This document shows, piece by piece, positions 26,325 to 35,027 of a stretch of 64,000 nt of DNA. The notes beneath the pieces were generated by a model that saw nothing but the letters and a program-made list of their open reading frames with translations, had not been told where the DNA came from and ran no database searches. Position numbers and translations under genes: made by a program. This DNA comes from Escherichia coli DSM 30083 = JCM 1649 = ATCC 11775 (GTDB lineage: Bacteria; Pseudomonadota; Gammaproteobacteria; Enterobacterales; Enterobacteriaceae). The DNA lies in NCBI RefSeq assembly GCF_003697165.2, contig NZ_CP033092.2:1984001-2048000 (forward strand), in the 5' to 3' direction. Position 1 is the first letter of the stretch; each line of letters opens with the position of its first letter.

Positions 26325-27064
26325 GTAAATTATTTTGGGCGATGCTCTCATTTATTACGCGTCTGCCTGTACCGCGTCGCTGGTCCCAGGGACTGGATTT
26401 CGAGCATTATTCTCGCGGTATTATTACTTTTCCTTTGATTGGATTATTGCTTGGCGCGATTAGCGGGCTGGTCTTCATGGTGCTGCAGGCATGGTGTGGC
26501 GCACCACTGGCGGCACTGTTTAGCGTACTTGTGCTGGTGCTGATGACCGGGGGATTCCATCTGGACGGCCTCGCTGATACCTGTGATGGCGTATTTTCTG
26601 CACGTAGCCGCGATCGCATGTTGGAAATCATGCGTGATAGCCGTTTAGGTACCCACGGCGGTCTGGCATTGATTTTTGTTGTACTGGCAAAGATTTTGGT
26701 GTTAAGCGAGTTGGCTCTGCGTGGCGAACCGATCCTTGCATCGCTGGCGGCAGCATGTGCGATCAGCCGCGGGACTGCCGCATTATTGATGTATCGTCAT
26801 CGTTATGCCCGGGAAGAAGGGCTTGGCAATGTGTTCATTGGCAAAATTGATGGGCGACAAACCTGCGTCACACTCGGCTTAGCCGCTATTTTTGCTGCCG
26901 TATTATTGCCGGGTATGCATGGTGTGGCTGCTATGGTGGTGACGATGGTGGCGATTTTCATCCTCGGTCAGCTTCTCAAACGTACGCTGGGCGGGCAAAC
27001 CGGCGATACGCTGGGAGCAGCCATAGAGCTTGGTGAACTGGTCTTCCTGCTGGCACTGCTATAA
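26321..27064 (+). CDS. cobS: Adenosylcobinamide-GDP ribazoletransferase (cobalamin synthase)
   Basis: The 247-residue integral membrane enzyme joins AdoCbi-GDP to alpha-ribazole (phosphate). The family motif [15 protein letters not shown] (about residues 58-72), several hydrophobic helices and [18 protein letters not shown] are visible. The ATG at 26321 overlaps the cobU stop; the upstream open frame to 26285 lies within cobU and is not used. Confidence 0.95.
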
Positions 27065-27075
27065 AGAGACGTGAC

Positions 27076-28155
27076 ATGCAAACACTTGCCAATTTACTGA
27101 ATACGATCCCTGCCATCGATCCTGCCGCTATGTCGCGTGCACAACGGCATATTGACGGGTTACTCAAACCTGTTGGTAGCCTGGGAAGGCTGGAGGCGCT
27201 TGGCGTACAACTGGCGGGAATGCCGGGGTTGAATGGCATACCGCATGTGGGCAAAAAAGCGGTACTGGTTATGTGTGCCGATCACGGCGTCTGGGAGGAA
27301 GGGGTCGCTATTTCCCCAAAAGAAGTGACAGCCATTCAGGCTGAAAATATGACCCGCGGAACAACCGGCGTGTGTGTGCTGGCAGCACAAGCGGGCGCTA
27401 ACGTCCACGTAATTGATGTTGGTATTGATACTGCTGAGCCTATCCCCGGGCTTATCAACATGCGTGTCGCACGAGGTAGCGGCAATATTGCTTCAGCTCC
27501 GGCAATGAGTCGCCGTCAGGCTGAAAAGTTACTTTTGGACGTCATATGTTATACGCGGGAGCTGGCAAAAAACGGTGTCACGCTGTTTGGTGTAGGTGAA
27601 CTGGGGATGGCAAACACGACACCGGCAGCAGCAATAGTCAGCACAATCACTGGCCGGGATCCTGAAGAAGTGGTTGGGATTGGCGCAAACCTGCCGACAG
27701 ATAAACTGGCTAATAAAATTGATGTTGTGCGCCGGGCGATTACGTTGAATCAGCCAAATCCGCAGGATGGCGTTAATGTTCTGGCAAAAGTGGGTGGATT
27801 TGATTTGGTCGGAATGGCTGGCGTGATGTTAGGCGCTGCTTCCTGCGGTTTACCCGTGTTGCTGGATGGATTTCTTTCTTATGCTGCTGCGCTCGCAGCC
27901 TGCCAGATGTCTCCTGCAATCAAACCGTATCTCATTCCTTCTCACCTGTCGGCAGAAAAAGGGGCGCGTATAGCGCTGTCGCATTTGGGGCTGGAGCCTT
28001 TTCTCAATATGGATATGCGTTTAGGTGAGGGGAGTGGCGCAGCTCTGGCGATGCCCATCATCGAAGCTGCTTGTGCGATATACAACAACATGGGCGAACT
28101 TGCTGCCAGTAAAATTGTTCTACCGGGGAATACGACTTCTGATTTGAACAGTTAA
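27076..28155 (+). CDS. cobT: Nicotinate-nucleotide:dimethylbenzimidazole phosphoribosyltransferase
   Basis: The 359-residue enzyme makes alpha-ribazole phosphate for the lower ligand of cobalamin. Recognisable segments are [19 protein letters not shown] near the N-terminus, [20 protein letters not shown] and the catalytic Glu318 in [13 protein letters not shown] (equivalent to Glu317 in Salmonella). It starts 11 bases after cobS, as the last gene of the cobUST operon. Confidence 0.95.
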
Positions 28156-28219
28156 AAACGAAAAGTCTGATAAAAGCTATACTTAACCGATAGCTTTCGC
28201 GACTTAGGAAAGGGACATG

Positions 28220-29152
28220 ATGCGTCGTGTAAATATTCTTTGCTCATTTGCTCTGCTTTTTGCCAGCCATACTAGCCTGGCGGTAACTTATCCATTACCT
28301 CCAGAGGGTAGCCGTTTAGTGGGGCAGTCGCTTACTGTAACTGTTCCTGATCACAATACCCAGCCGCTGGAGACTTTTGCCGCACAATACGGGCAAGGGT
28401 TAAGTAACATGCTGGAAGCGAATCCGGGCGCTGATGTCTTCTTACCGAAGTCAGGTTCGCAACTCACCATTCCGCAGCAACTGATTTTGCCCGCCACTGT
28501 TCGTAAAGGGATTGTGGTTAACGTCGCTGAGATGCGTCTTTATTACTACCCACCAGACAGTAATACTGTGGAAGTCTTTCCTATTGGTATCGGCCAGGCT
28601 GGGCGAGAAACCCCGCGTAACTGGGTGACTACCGTTGAACGTAAACAAGAAGCACCAACCTGGACGCCAACGCCGAACACCCGGCGCGAATATGCGAAAC
28701 GAGGGGAGAGTTTGCCCGCATTTGTTCCTGCGGGGCCCGATAATCCCATGGGGCTGTACGCGATTTATATTGGCAGGCTATATGCCATCCACGGTACCAA
28801 TGCCAATTTTGGTATTGGGCTCCGGGTAAGTCAGGGCTGTATTCGTCTGCGCAATGACGATATCAAATATCTGTTTGATAATGTTCCTGTAGGTACTCGT
28901 GTGCAAATTATTGATCAGCCAGTGAAATACACAACGGAACCGGATGGTTCAAAGTGGCTGGAAGTTCATGAGCCGCTGTCGCGCAATCGTGCTGAATATG
29001 AGTCTGACCGAAAAGTGCCATTGCCGGTAACCCCATCTTTGCGGGCGTTTATCAACGGGCAAGAAGTTGATGTGAATCGCGCAAATGCTGCGTTGCAACG
29101 TCGATCGGGAATGCCTGTGCAAATTAGTTCTGGTTCAAGACAGATGTTTTAA
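28220..29152 (+). CDS. ldtA: L,D-transpeptidase LdtA (ErfK)
   Basis: The product (310 residues from 28220; an adjacent ATG at 28217 is possible) has a signal peptide (about residues 1-21, ending SLA). A LysM-like segment (FAAQYGQGLSNMLEANPG) and a YkuD catalytic domain follow. The active-site Cys207 lies in SQGCIRLRN, with HGTN upstream. In E. coli this enzyme attaches Braun lipoprotein to meso-diaminopimelate of peptidoglycan in the periplasm. It stands alone between cobT and asnV and ends in a strong terminator. Confidence 0.95.
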   Translation: MRRVNILCSFALLFASHTSLAVTYPLPPEGSRLVGQSLTVTVPDHNTQPLETFAAQYGQGLSNMLEANPGADVFLPKSGSQLTIPQQLILPATVRKGIVVNVAEMRLYYYPPDSNTVEVFPIGIGQAGRETPRNWVTTVERKQEAPTWTPTPNTRREYAKRGESLPAFVPAGPDNPMGLYAIYIGRLYAIHGTNANFGIGLRVSQGCIRLRNDDIKYLFDNVPVGTRVQIIDQPVKYTTEPDGSKWLEVHEPLSRNRAEYESDRKVPLPVTPSLRAFINGQEVDVNRANAALQRRSGMPVQISSGSRQMF

Positions 29153-29173
29153 GAGCGTTGGTAATTAGAAAGC

Positions 29174-29202
29174 AAAAAGCCTGCTAGAAAGCAGGCTTTT
29201 TT
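29174..29202 (+). terminator. Rho-independent terminator of ldtA
   Basis: AAAAAGCCTGCT is paired with AGCAGGCTTTTT around a four-base loop. It is a textbook bidirectional terminator, placed between ldtA and the 3' end of the opposing tRNA-Asn gene. Confidence 0.9.
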
Positions 29203-29207
29203 GAATT

Positions 29208-29283
29208 TGGCTCCTCTGACTGGACTCGAACCAGTGACATACGGATTAACAGTCCGCCGTTCTACCGACTGAACTACAGAGGA
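29208..29283 (-). tRNA. asnV: tRNA-Asn (GTT anticodon)
   Basis: A 76-base tRNA with encoded CCA: TCCTCTG acceptor, anticodon GTT in CTGTTAA, and T-loop GGTTCGAGTCC. It is identical to the copies at 31616 and 33440. The position between ldtA and nac corresponds to asnV in K-12. Its 3' end (CCAGTCAGAGGAGCCA) is the attachment sequence used by HPI-type integrases. Confidence 0.95.
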
Positions 29284-29403
29284 ATCGTGTGAACGGGGCG
29301 CATATTAATGGCAGTGCATGGTGATGTCAAAGGGTGAAATGCATTTTTTTGTTTGTTTGCTGTCAATTTCAACAAAGTGATGAGATTTCAATCTTATTGG
29401 TAA

Positions 29404-29420
29404 TGAACCATCGTGGTGCA
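29404..29420 (+). promoter_or_regulatory. NtrC-binding site upstream of nac
   Basis: TGAACCATCGTGGTGCA matches the dyad TGCACC-N4-TGGTGCA with one mismatch. It is about 120 bases upstream of the sigma-54 promoter, a normal enhancer distance. Confidence 0.75.
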
Positions 29421-29537
29421 TACCCTCCTTTTATAGGGCAGGGGAACGCGACTGCTGGTGAAAAGAGCCAATGACGAATCTATCATAATCTCTTATTTGA
29501 CAGTTGGTTAGCTTGTACATCAACGCCAAAATAAAAC

Positions 29538-29553
29538 TGGCAAGCATCTTGCA
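29538..29553 (+). promoter_or_regulatory. Sigma-54 promoter of nac
   Basis: TGGCAAGCATCTTGCA fits the -24/-12 consensus TGGCAC-N5-TTGCA with one mismatch and correct spacing. nac is known to be transcribed by sigma-54 RNA polymerase under NtrC control. Confidence 0.85.
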
Positions 29554-29608
29554 GTCTGGTTGTAAGTAATGGCGGCACTTGGGCCGATTCTCAAAAACCG
29601 GAGGCAAC

Positions 29609-30526
29609 ATGAACTTCAGACGCCTGAAATACTTCGTAAAAATTGTAGATATTGGTAGCCTGACTCAGGCTGCTGAAGTATTGCATATCGCACAACCAGC
29701 GCTCAGCCAGCAGGTTGCCACACTCGAAGGTGAGTTAAATCAACAACTTTTGATTCGCACAAAACGGGGCGTTACGCCAACAGACGCCGGAAAAATTCTC
29801 TATACCCATGCGCGGGCCATTTTACGTCAGTGTGAGCAGGCCCAACTGGCGGTGCATAACGTTGGTCAGGCATTATCGGGGCAAGTCTCGATTGGCTTTG
29901 CGCCAGGAACCGCTGCGTCATCCATCACCATGCCCTTATTACAGGCGGTTCGCGCTGAATTCCCGGAGGTCGTTATCTATCTTCATGAAAATAGCGGTGC
30001 AGTGCTTAACGAAAAACTGATAAATCAACAACTCGATATGGCGGTGATTTATGAGCATTCCCCTGTGGCTGGTGTATCCAGTCAGGCTTTGCTGAAAGAA
30101 GATCTTTTCCTGGTAGGAACTCAAGATTGCCCGGGGCAAAGCGTTGATGTTAATGCTATTGCACAAATGAACCTTTTTCTCCCCAGTGATTACAGCGCTG
30201 TTAGACTTCGTGTTGATGAGGCGTTTTCCCTACGGCGGCTCACGGCAAAAGTCATTGGTGAAATTGAGTCTATTGCTACGCTTACCGCAGCGATTGCCAG
30301 CGGCATGGGCGTTGCAGTATTACCCGAATCGGCCGCGCGTTCGTTATGTGGCGCAGTAAATGGGTGGATGTCACGCATTACCACGCCTTCCATGAGTCTC
30401 TCTTTGTCATTAAATTTACCCGCCAGAGCGAACTTATCGCCACAGGCACAGGCAGTGAAAGAGTTGTTAATGTCAGTGATTAGTTCTCCAGTGATGGAAA
30501 AAAGGCAGTGGCAATTGGTGAGCTAA
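29609..30526 (+). CDS. nac: Nitrogen assimilation control LysR regulator
   Basis: The 305-residue LysR-family protein has its HTH at residues 1-60 (SLTQAAEVLHIAQPALSQQV) and a periplasmic-binding-like co-inducer domain after residue 90. Nac couples sigma-54-dependent nitrogen limitation signals to sigma-70 operons. The start at 29609 (preceded by GGAGGC) gives the family N-terminus; the frame extends upstream to 29579 without support. A sigma-54 promoter and an NtrC site lie upstream. Confidence 0.95.
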   Translation: MNFRRLKYFVKIVDIGSLTQAAEVLHIAQPALSQQVATLEGELNQQLLIRTKRGVTPTDAGKILYTHARAILRQCEQAQLAVHNVGQALSGQVSIGFAPGTAASSITMPLLQAVRAEFPEVVIYLHENSGAVLNEKLINQQLDMAVIYEHSPVAGVSSQALLKEDLFLVGTQDCPGQSVDVNAIAQMNLFLPSDYSAVRLRVDEAFSLRRLTAKVIGEIESIATLTAAIASGMGVAVLPESAARSLCGAVNGWMSRITTPSMSLSLSLNLPARANLSPQAQAVKELLMSVISSPVMEKRQWQLVS

Positions 30527-30627
30527 GCGTTATATCGGGATGGAATAAGATGCGGGTTTTTATTATTTGTTATGCCGGGCGTTAGACTTTAACAATAACG
30601 GGATATCTGAACTGCCCGGAGTTTACC

Positions 30628-31578
30628 GTGAATTTCCAACAACTAAAGATAATCCGCGAAGCTGCACGTCAGGATTACAACCTGACAGAGGTTGCGAATA
30701 TGCTTTTTACCTCACAGTCAGGCGTCAGCCGTCATATTCGGGAACTGGAGGATGAACTTGGCATCGAAATATTTGTTCGACGAGGTAAGCGACTGCTGGG
30801 CATGACTGAACCGGGCAAAGCATTACTGGTCATTGCAGAACGTATTCTCAATGAAGCCAGTAATGTTCGTCGGCTTGCAGACCTGTTTACCAACGATACG
30901 TCTGGCGTTCTCACTATTGCAACGACGCATACTCAGGCACGTTATAGCTTGCCAGAGGTCATTAAAGCTTTTCGCGAACTTTTCCCGGAGGTTCGGCTCG
31001 AGCTAATCCAGGGGACGCCACAGGAAATTGCGACGTTGTTGCATAATGGTGAAGCTGATATTGGTATCGCCAGCGAGCGTTTGAGTAATGACCCGCAGCT
31101 CGTCGCCTTCCCGTGGTTTCGTTGGCACCATAGTTTGCTTGTTCCACACGATCATCCCTTGACGCAAATTACACCATTGACGCTGGAATCAATAGCGAAG
31201 TGGCCGTTAATCACTTACCGACAGGGGATTACGGGGCGCTCACGTATTGATGACGCATTTGCCCGCAAAGGTTTGCTGGCAGATATTATATTAAGTGCGC
31301 AGGATTCTGATGTCATTAAAACCTATGTTGCTCTTGGGCTTGGGATCGGATTAGTTGCCGAACAATCCAGCGGTGAACAAGAGGAAAAGAATTTAATCCG
31401 CCTGGATACGCGGCATCTTTTCGATGCTAATACTGTCTGGTTGGGACTGAAGCGAGGACAACTTCAGCGTAACTATGTCTGGCGCTTTCTGGAACTTTGT
31501 AATGCAGGACTTTCAGTTGAGGATATCAAGCGGCAGGTGATGGAAAACAGTGAAGAGGAAATTGATTATCAGATATAG
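30628..31578 (+). CDS. cbl: CysB-like LysR regulator Cbl
   Basis: The 316-residue regulator has an N-terminal LysR HTH (LTEVANMLFTSQSGVSRHIR) and is of CysB type throughout. Cbl activates genes for aliphatic sulfonate use (tau, ssu) when sulfate is scarce, and is itself activated by CysB. It follows nac by about 100 bases in the same direction and ends in a terminator before asnU. Confidence 0.95.
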   Translation: MNFQQLKIIREAARQDYNLTEVANMLFTSQSGVSRHIRELEDELGIEIFVRRGKRLLGMTEPGKALLVIAERILNEASNVRRLADLFTNDTSGVLTIATTHTQARYSLPEVIKAFRELFPEVRLELIQGTPQEIATLLHNGEADIGIASERLSNDPQLVAFPWFRWHHSLLVPHDHPLTQITPLTLESIAKWPLITYRQGITGRSRIDDAFARKGLLADIILSAQDSDVIKTYVALGLGIGLVAEQSSGEQEEKNLIRLDTRHLFDANTVWLGLKRGQLQRNYVWRFLELCNAGLSVEDIKRQVMENSEEEIDYQI

Positions 31579-31580
31579 CA

Positions 31581-31607
31581 AAAAGCCCGCTATAAAAGCG
31601 GGCTTTT
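31581..31607 (+). terminator. Rho-independent terminator of cbl
   Basis: AAAAGCCCGCT pairs with AGCGGGCTTTT around a five-base loop, directly after the cbl stop codon. It can also serve the opposing tRNA-Asn transcript. Confidence 0.85.
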
Positions 31608-31615
31608 CAGAAATT

Positions 31616-31691
31616 TGGCTCCTCTGACTGGACTCGAACCAGTGACATACGGATTAACAGTCCGCCGTTCTACCGACTGAACTACAGAGGA
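31616..31691 (-). tRNA. asnU: tRNA-Asn (GTT anticodon)
   Basis: Identical 76-base sequence to the copies at 29208 and 33440, with CCA encoded. The position between cbl and yeeO corresponds to asnU in K-12. Confidence 0.95.
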
Positions 31692-31851
31692 ATCGCTGTT
31701 GAGGCACATCTTAACGGCGAAAAATCTTTTGTCAAACCCGATTTTTAATTTTCCCAACTGTTTGCCGTTTCTATCAACAGTTTGTTGCATTTGCAGACAA
31801 TTTGATGGCGAAAATCTTTGCAGCTTTGCTGATTCTCCCTCATTATTTGAA

Positions 31852-33339
31852 ATGTGGTTTCACTTTCTGCAATTAAGGTCGGCTTTGAATATCTCCTCTG
31901 CTTTACGCCAGGTTGTTCACGGCACTCGCTGGCACGCTAAACGCAAGAGCTACAAAGTGTTGTTCTGGCGCGAGATAACCCCGCTTGCTGTTCCTATCTT
32001 CATGGAGAATGCCTGTGTCCTGTTGATGGGGGTTCTGAGCACTTTTCTGGTCAGCTGGCTGGGAAAAGATGCGATGGCCGGCGTGGGATTGGCGGACAGC
32101 TTCAATATGGTCATTATGGCTTTTTTTGCAGCTATCGATCTTGGTACTACTGTCGTTGTAGCATTTAGTCTCGGTAAGCGAGATCGACGACGAGCGAGGG
32201 TGGCGACGCGGCAGTCATTGGTGATCATGACGTTGTTTGCCGTACTGTTGGCAACGCTAATTCATCATTTTGGCGAACAAATTATTGATTTCGTCGCGGG
32301 TGATGCCACGACAGACGTTAAAGCACTGGCGTTGACTTATCTGGAGCTGACCGTACTCAGTTATCCAGCAGCTGCCATCACTCTTATTGGTAGCGGGGCA
32401 CTTCGTGGTGCAGGGAATACGAAAATACCGCTACTGATTAACGGTAGCCTGAATATTCTTAATATTATTATTAGCGGCATATTGATTTACGGCCTTTTCT
32501 CCTGGCCGGGACTGGGATTTGTCGGGGCTGGGTTGGGTTTAACCATTTCTCGTTATATTGGCGCAGTTGCAATTTTGTGGGTGCTGGCGATTGGTTTTAA
32601 TCCTGCGCTAAGGATTTCGTTAAAGAGCTATTTTAAACCGCTGAATTTTAGCATTATCTGGGAAGTCATGGGGATTGGTATTCCAGCGAGTGTCGAATCA
32701 GTGTTATTTACCAGTGGTCGGTTATTAACCCAAATGTTCGTTGCCGGGATGGGGACCAGCGTTATTGCCGGAAATTTTATCGCGTTCTCAATTGCGGCTC
32801 TTATCAACTTACCCGGAAGTGCGCTCGGTTCTGCTTCTACGATCATTACAGGCCGAAGGTTGGGGGTAGGGCAGATAGCGCAAGCAGAGATTCAGTTGCG
32901 GCATGTGTTCTGGCTGTCCACTCTTGGATTAACGGCCATCGCCTGGCTAACGGCTCCCTTTGCCGGGGTTATGGCATCGTTTTACACCCAGGATCCACAG
33001 GTTAAACACGTCGTTGTGATTCTGATTTGGCTAAATGCTTTATTTATGCCTATTTGGTCCGCCTCATGGGTGCTACCCGCTGGATTTAAAGGTGCTCGTG
33101 ATGCCCGTTACGCCATGTGGGTTTCGATGTTGAGCATGTGGGGTTGTCGGGTTGTAGTCGGTTATGTGCTGGGAATCATGCTTGGCTGGGGTGTGGTTGG
33201 CGTCTGGATGGGAATGTTTGCCGACTGGGCTGTGCGGGCCGTGCTGTTTTACTGGCGAATGGTTACTGGACGTTGGCTATGGAAATACCCTCGATCCGAG
33301 CCGCAAAAGTGTGAAAAAAAGCCAGTTGTGTCGGAATAA
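31852..33339 (+). CDS. yeeO: MATE-family efflux transporter YeeO
   Basis: The protein from the ATG at 31852 has 495 residues and about 12 hydrophobic helices in the MATE/NorM pattern (NACVLLMGVLSTFLVSWLG, GAGLGLTISRYIGAVAILWV). YeeO has been reported to export flavins and dipeptides. Longer annotations start at 31699, eight bases from the tRNA gene, adding 51 residues. That extension lacks a promoter region and a MATE-like sequence, so I prefer 31852. Confidence 0.9.
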   Translation: MWFHFLQLRSALNISSALRQVVHGTRWHAKRKSYKVLFWREITPLAVPIFMENACVLLMGVLSTFLVSWLGKDAMAGVGLADSFNMVIMAFFAAIDLGTTVVVAFSLGKRDRRRARVATRQSLVIMTLFAVLLATLIHHFGEQIIDFVAGDATTDVKALALTYLELTVLSYPAAAITLIGSGALRGAGNTKIPLLINGSLNILNIIISGILIYGLFSWPGLGFVGAGLGLTISRYIGAVAILWVLAIGFNPALRISLKSYFKPLNFSIIWEVMGIGIPASVESVLFTSGRLLTQMFVAGMGTSVIAGNFIAFSIAALINLPGSALGSASTIITGRRLGVGQIAQAEIQLRHVFWLSTLGLTAIAWLTAPFAGVMASFYTQDPQVKHVVVILIWLNALFMPIWSASWVLPAGFKGARDARYAMWVSMLSMWGCRVVVGYVLGIMLGWGVVGVWMGMFADWAVRAVLFYWRMVTGRWLWKYPRSEPQKCEKKPVVSE

Positions 33340-33439
33340 ACGACAAAATGCAGATTATTTCAGCAAACGATTTCAAATTTAAAAAACAGGCTTTGACATT
33401 GTGGGTGGGCATCGCTAATATTCGCCTCGTTCTCACGAT

Positions 33440-33515
33440 TCCTCTGTAGTTCAGTCGGTAGAACGGCGGACTGTTAATCCGTATGTCACTGGTTCGAGTC
33501 CAGTCAGAGGAGCCA
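33440..33515 (+). tRNA. asnW: tRNA-Asn (GTT anticodon)
   Basis: Third identical 76-base copy, on the plus strand. The position between yeeO and yeeN corresponds to asnW in K-12. No element is inserted at its 3' end. Confidence 0.95.
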
Positions 33516-33576
33516 AATTTTAGTTTTGAGACATCTCTATGAGTCTCAGGACAGTTAAAAAATAAAAATTATTTTT

Positions 33577-33611
33577 ACCCGGTCACTTTGTAAAAAAGTG
33601 GCCGGGTTTTT
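33577..33611 (+). terminator. Terminator after asnW
   Basis: A 13-bp stem (ACCCGGTCACTTT with AAAGTGGCCGGGT, one G-U pair) is followed by TTTT, about 60 bases after the tRNA. Confidence 0.8.
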
Positions 33612-33968
33612 GATTTCTGTGTTTCGTGCACTTAATCGAGTCTCACGCTTCAGTGAGCAAATTGCCCCTCCCCAACAGACATCACGATTCACAAGGTCAA
33701 AAATTCTGTTCCATGAAGTACCGTACAAAGATAAAGAGAAAAATGCCTTATGCGGGATGTAGCTGTCGCGTCTTTATCGGGAAACTATACGTAATTGCCA
33801 CTTTGTCTTCGGTAATTAGAAAAAGAAGACCTGCCATTTTAATAAATATTATTTCTCTGGGAACGGGGATTTTTTATAAGCAATATGACGAGTTAAACAT
33901 TATATTTTTATAAGGATTATATGAGATTAAAGAAATCTGCCATAAAGACAGATTTCTTTAACATATAA
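33612..33968. other. Intergenic asnW-yeeN
   Basis: A plus-strand frame at 33626-33913 exists but has no ribosome site or family features. I see no gene here. Confidence 0.4.
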
Positions 33969-34685
33969 TTAGAGATTTGCGACGTTATGATAAACTTTTT
34001 GTACATCGTCGTCATCTTCAAGGGCATCAACAAGCCCTTCAAAGATTTCTAAATCTTCTGGGGAAAGCTCAACTTCAGATTGAGCAATCATTTCTAATTC
34101 TGTTGTTGAGAACTCAGTGATTCCAGCTGCTTTTAGCGCCGCGATTCCTTTATGAAGGTCAGTAGGTTCAGTATAAATAACAATATTACCTTCTTCTTCA
34201 GTTACATCACGAACATCAACTTCAGCTTCAAGCAAAATTTCAAAAATATGGTCAGGGTCTGTTCCTTTAAATACAATCACACCCGTATTGTCAAACATAT
34301 AGCTGACAGAACCTGCCGCTCCGATATTGCCGCCTTTTTTATTGAAAATTGTGCGAACGTTAGCAATCGTACGGTTAACATTTGAAGTCAATGTCTCAGC
34401 AATAATCATTGAGCCATTAGGACCAAAGCCTTCATAACGTCCCTGTACGAACGTTTCATCTCCACCGCCTTTGGCTTTATCAATTGCTTTATCAATAACG
34501 TGCTTTGGAACTTGTGCCTGCTTTGCACGTTCAATAACGAATTTTAAAGATGTGTTTAATTCTGGATCGGGTTCACCTTGTTTGGCAGCAGCATAGATTT
34601 CTACACCGAATTTTGCATAAATTTTAGACGTTGCACCGTCTTTAGCCGTTTTTTTAGCAACAATATTGGCCCATTTACGTCCCAC
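33969..34685 (-). CDS. yeeN: YebC/PmpR-family regulator YeeN
   Basis: The 238-residue protein begins [17 protein letters not shown] and belongs to the YebC/TACO1 family, with the typical [20 protein letters not shown] and [14 protein letters not shown] segments and an acidic C-terminus. Members bind ribosomes or DNA and help translation through proline runs or regulate transcription; YeeN's own role is unsettled. Base composition is lower in GC than its neighbours. It has a GAGGAGATC ribosome site. Confidence 0.95.
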
Positions 34686-35027
34686 TGGAATGATCTCCTC
34701 GAAAATTTATTTACATTACTGGTAAATCGTTAACATGTGTTAATTCAGCATATTATATCATAACAGGAAAAATCTCGTCTATTAGAAATAAAAATATTCT
34801 AAAGCCATAATCTTATATTTAATTTTATAAAAACTAATGTTGTTGGCGGGATTTTTTATAATTGTGTTTTGAAAGCATACTTGCTTTTAATATGTGGAAA
34901 TCATTAAGACGATAATAAAACTCGCATCTGCCCAAGGAAGCAAACAGCCCGCGTTTATTGCAGGCTATTTGCCAGATGTCTTACTTAATCCTTCACATCT
35001 ATTTCTGATAAGAAGGTTCATAACTTA
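34686..35027. other. AT-rich intergenic yeeN-amn
   Basis: No gene or strong structure is seen beyond the yeeN promoter region. The plus-strand frame overlapping 34894-35151 is a shadow of the amn end. Confidence 0.4.

Noticed and set aside
31699..31851. Upstream extension of yeeO by 51 codons
   Set aside because: The upstream ATG is eight bases from the tRNA gene, without room for a promoter, and the added residues are not MATE-like.
33626..33913. Plus-strand 95-codon frame between asnW and yeeN
   Set aside because: No ribosome site, odd composition and no conserved motif; it follows a terminator.
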